The position numbers and the translations under genes are program-made. Of a stretch of DNA of 6,152 nt, positions 4,877-6,152 are shown piece by piece. Position 1 is the stretch's first letter; every line of letters starts with the position of its first letter. Source of the DNA: Cellulomonadaceae bacterium (GTDB taxonomy: Bacteria; Actinomycetota; Actinomycetes; Actinomycetales; Cellulomonadaceae); the NCBI GenBank assembly GCA_031282935.1, contig JAITCS010000057.1, positions 1 to 6,152 of the forward strand. Direction: 5' to 3'. Below the pieces are notes generated by a model that worked only from the letters and a program-made list of their open reading frames with translations, did no database searches and had not been told where the DNA came from.

Positions 4877-6082
4877 GTGTCTGAGCAAGTGACTTTGGCG
4901 GAATTGACCACTATGGGAGTGGGCGGCCCGGTGTCGGTGTTTCGGGAAACCGAGACCGAGCAAGATTTCGTGGACGCTGTGCGCGCGGCCGACATGATTT
5001 CGATGCCAGTGCTGGTTATCGGGGGTGGCTCCAACCTTCTGGCCAGCGATGAGCGTTTTGACGGGCTGGTGTTGCGCGATAGGCGCAAAGGGCACCTGCC
5101 CACGGTCGCGCACGACGACGGCACGGTGGACATCACCGTTTTCGCTGGGCAGGATTGGGACAAGTTCGTGGCCGGCACGGTGCGGCACGGCTGGGCTGGG
5201 GTTGAGGCCCTCTCGGGGATTCCCGGCACGGTGGGGGCGGCGCCCGTGCAAAATATCGGCGCATATGGGCAAGATGTTTCGCAGACCATTAAATCGGTGC
5301 GAGTATTTGATCGGCTTTCCGAAGAAATAGTTGAAATATCGAATGCCGACCTCGATTTCGGATATCGAGCTTCACTGCTGAAAGATTCGATGGCTGAGAG
5401 CCCTCGCTGGTATCCGACCCCGCGTTATGTGGTTTTGGAAGTCACTTTTACTTTAACCCCTGGAGATGTTTCCATTCCAATTGCTTATAGTGAGTTGGCT
5501 AATGCGCTCGGGGTTGCGGTGGGGGAGCGGGCGCCCTTGGCTCAGGTGCGCGACGCCGTGCTCGAATTGCGGGCTGGCAAGGGTATGTTGGCGCCTCTTG
5601 GGGAGTTCGCCGCCGATTATGATAGGTGGTCGGCTGGGTCTTTCTTCACTAATCCTATCCTTACTGCTGCGGCGGCTGCGCAACTGCCGCCCGAGGCGCC
5701 TCGGTTCCCTGTTAAGCCGCGAGGTTCGGTCGCTGTCGTCGAAGCTAACGCAACCTCCGTCGTTGAAACTAACCCGACCGCCGTCGTCGAAACTAACCCG
5801 ACCGCCGCCGAACCCGATGCAACCGCAACCGCCGCAGAACCAGCCGTCAAAACCTCAGCGGCCTGGCTCATCGGCAATGCCGGATTCGGCAAAGGCTTTG
5901 GCGTGTACGGGCCCGATTCCAAGGCCACGCTTTCCACCAGGCATACGTTAGCGCTAACAAATCGGGGGGAAGCCACCGCCGCCGACATTGCGGAACTCGC
6001 GCGCGCCATCCAGGCTGGCGTGCAAGAACGGTTCGGCGCCACCCTAGAACCCGAACCCATCACCATCGGCTTCCGCATATAA
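4877..6082 (+). CDS. murB: UDP-N-acetylenolpyruvoylglucosamine reductase
   Basis: MurB is the cytoplasmic FAD enzyme that reduces UDP-GlcNAc-enolpyruvate with NADPH to UDP-MurNAc in peptidoglycan synthesis. Seen in order: LAELTTMGVGGP near the start, GGGSNLLASDERFDGLVLR (from residue 49) and SGIPGTVGAAPVQNIGAYG (from residue 113) of the FAD domain, FGYRASLLK with Arg164, GSFFTNP with the proton-donor Ser255, AAWLIGNAGF, and LEPEPITIGF with Glu393. These correspond to E. coli Arg159, Ser229 and Glu325, so the active site looks intact. At 401 residues it is longer than usual (about 340-370) because of an Ala/Thr/Val-rich insertion, about residues 281-326, containing an octapeptide repeat. Start: GTG 4877 places the LAELTT motif about 7 residues in; its ribosome site is poor (AAGGGG 14 nt away), and GTG 4889 is the alternative. 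The frame stays open far upstream across the opposite-strand lacI gene, but that part shows no MurB sequence. It probably has its own promoter. Confidence 0.96.
   Translation: MSEQVTLAELTTMGVGGPVSVFRETETEQDFVDAVRAADMISMPVLVIGGGSNLLASDERFDGLVLRDRRKGHLPTVAHDDGTVDITVFAGQDWDKFVAGTVRHGWAGVEALSGIPGTVGAAPVQNIGAYGQDVSQTIKSVRVFDRLSEEIVEISNADLDFGYRASLLKDSMAESPRWYPTPRYVVLEVTFTLTPGDVSIPIAYSELANALGVAVGERAPLAQVRDAVLELRAGKGMLAPLGEFAADYDRWSAGSFFTNPILTAAAAAQLPPEAPRFPVKPRGSVAVVEANATSVVETNPTAVVETNPTAAEPDATATAAEPAVKTSAAWLIGNAGFGKGFGVYGPDSKATLSTRHTLALTNRGEATAADIAELARAIQAGVQERFGATLEPEPITIGFRI
5735..5806 (+). repeat. 24-bp in-frame tandem repeat inside murB
   Basis: Three consecutive 24-bp units (5735-5758, 5759-5782, 5783-5806) encode VVEANATS, VVETNPTA and VVETNPTA. 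Units 2 and 3 differ at one base; unit 1 is more diverged. A related, degenerate AEPDATAT follows at 5807-5830. The repeat is in frame and sits in the insertion between the GSFFTNP and AAWLIG motifs, so copy-number change would alter loop length without a frameshift. Confidence 0.9.
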
Positions 6083-6152
6083 CTTTCCGCAAATAAAACG
6101 AATGGCGGTCATCCTGCGCGAACTCGCAGAAACACGCACGCCAACCACTATA
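6083..6152. other. Non-coding DNA downstream of murB
   Basis: No gene is visible in these 70 bp. A perfect hairpin, CTGCG (6114-6118) with CGCAG (6125-6129) and a 6-nt loop, lies 31 bp after the murB stop, but no T tract follows it on either strand, so it is not a clear intrinsic terminator. Confidence 0.4.

Noticed and set aside
6114..6129. Hairpin after murB as an intrinsic terminator
   Set aside because: The stem is only 5 bp and no T tract follows on either strand.

Overview
The window looks like chromosomal DNA of an actinobacterium (Actinomycetota; order not resolvable by eye). The evidence is the order rpmG - MaoC-type dehydratase (HadA/HadB-like) - murB next to tRNA-Thr and tRNA-Met, a grouping known from actinobacterial chromosomes, plus GC-rich coding sequence and a LacI-family regulator of a type common in that phylum. 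Function calls come from reading motifs by eye; no search was run.

Layout, left to right. (1) Positions 1-792 hold the 5' part of a minus-strand gene that runs off the left edge. It has no ATG near its start and begins at TTG or GTG. Its product has the signature of a PD-(D/E)XK nuclease, possibly a restriction-type enzyme, and its DNA is clearly AT-richer than the rest. (2) tRNA-Met(CAT) at 892-965 and tRNA-Thr(GGT) at 1057-1129, both minus strand, with Thr upstream. (3) A gene-free, strongly G-skewed stretch (1130-1530) ending in an intrinsic terminator. (4) A minus-strand gene for a 192-residue membrane protein with four predicted helices (1577-2155). (5) A 397-bp divergent intergenic region with an 11-bp tandem repeat and a likely rpmG promoter. 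(6) rpmG (L33, four zinc cysteines), then a fused two-domain MaoC dehydratase starting at TTG. (7) A convergent LacI-family regulator (3697-4743, minus). (8) murB (4877-6082, plus), which carries an unusual repeat-bearing insertion, then 70 bp of non-coding DNA.

How the parts relate. rpmG, the dehydratase and murB are housekeeping genes (ribosome, acyl-chain hydration, peptidoglycan precursor synthesis). rpmG and the dehydratase are probably co-transcribed. The lacI gene separates murB from them and is divergent from murB, so murB must have its own promoter in the 133-bp gap. No sugar transport or catabolic genes lie nearby, so the regulator's target is unknown. The left edge, where a low-GC nuclease gene abuts the 3' end of tRNA-Met, looks like the margin of a horizontally acquired island. 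It is the best place here to look for an undescribed defence or mobile system, but most of it lies outside the window.
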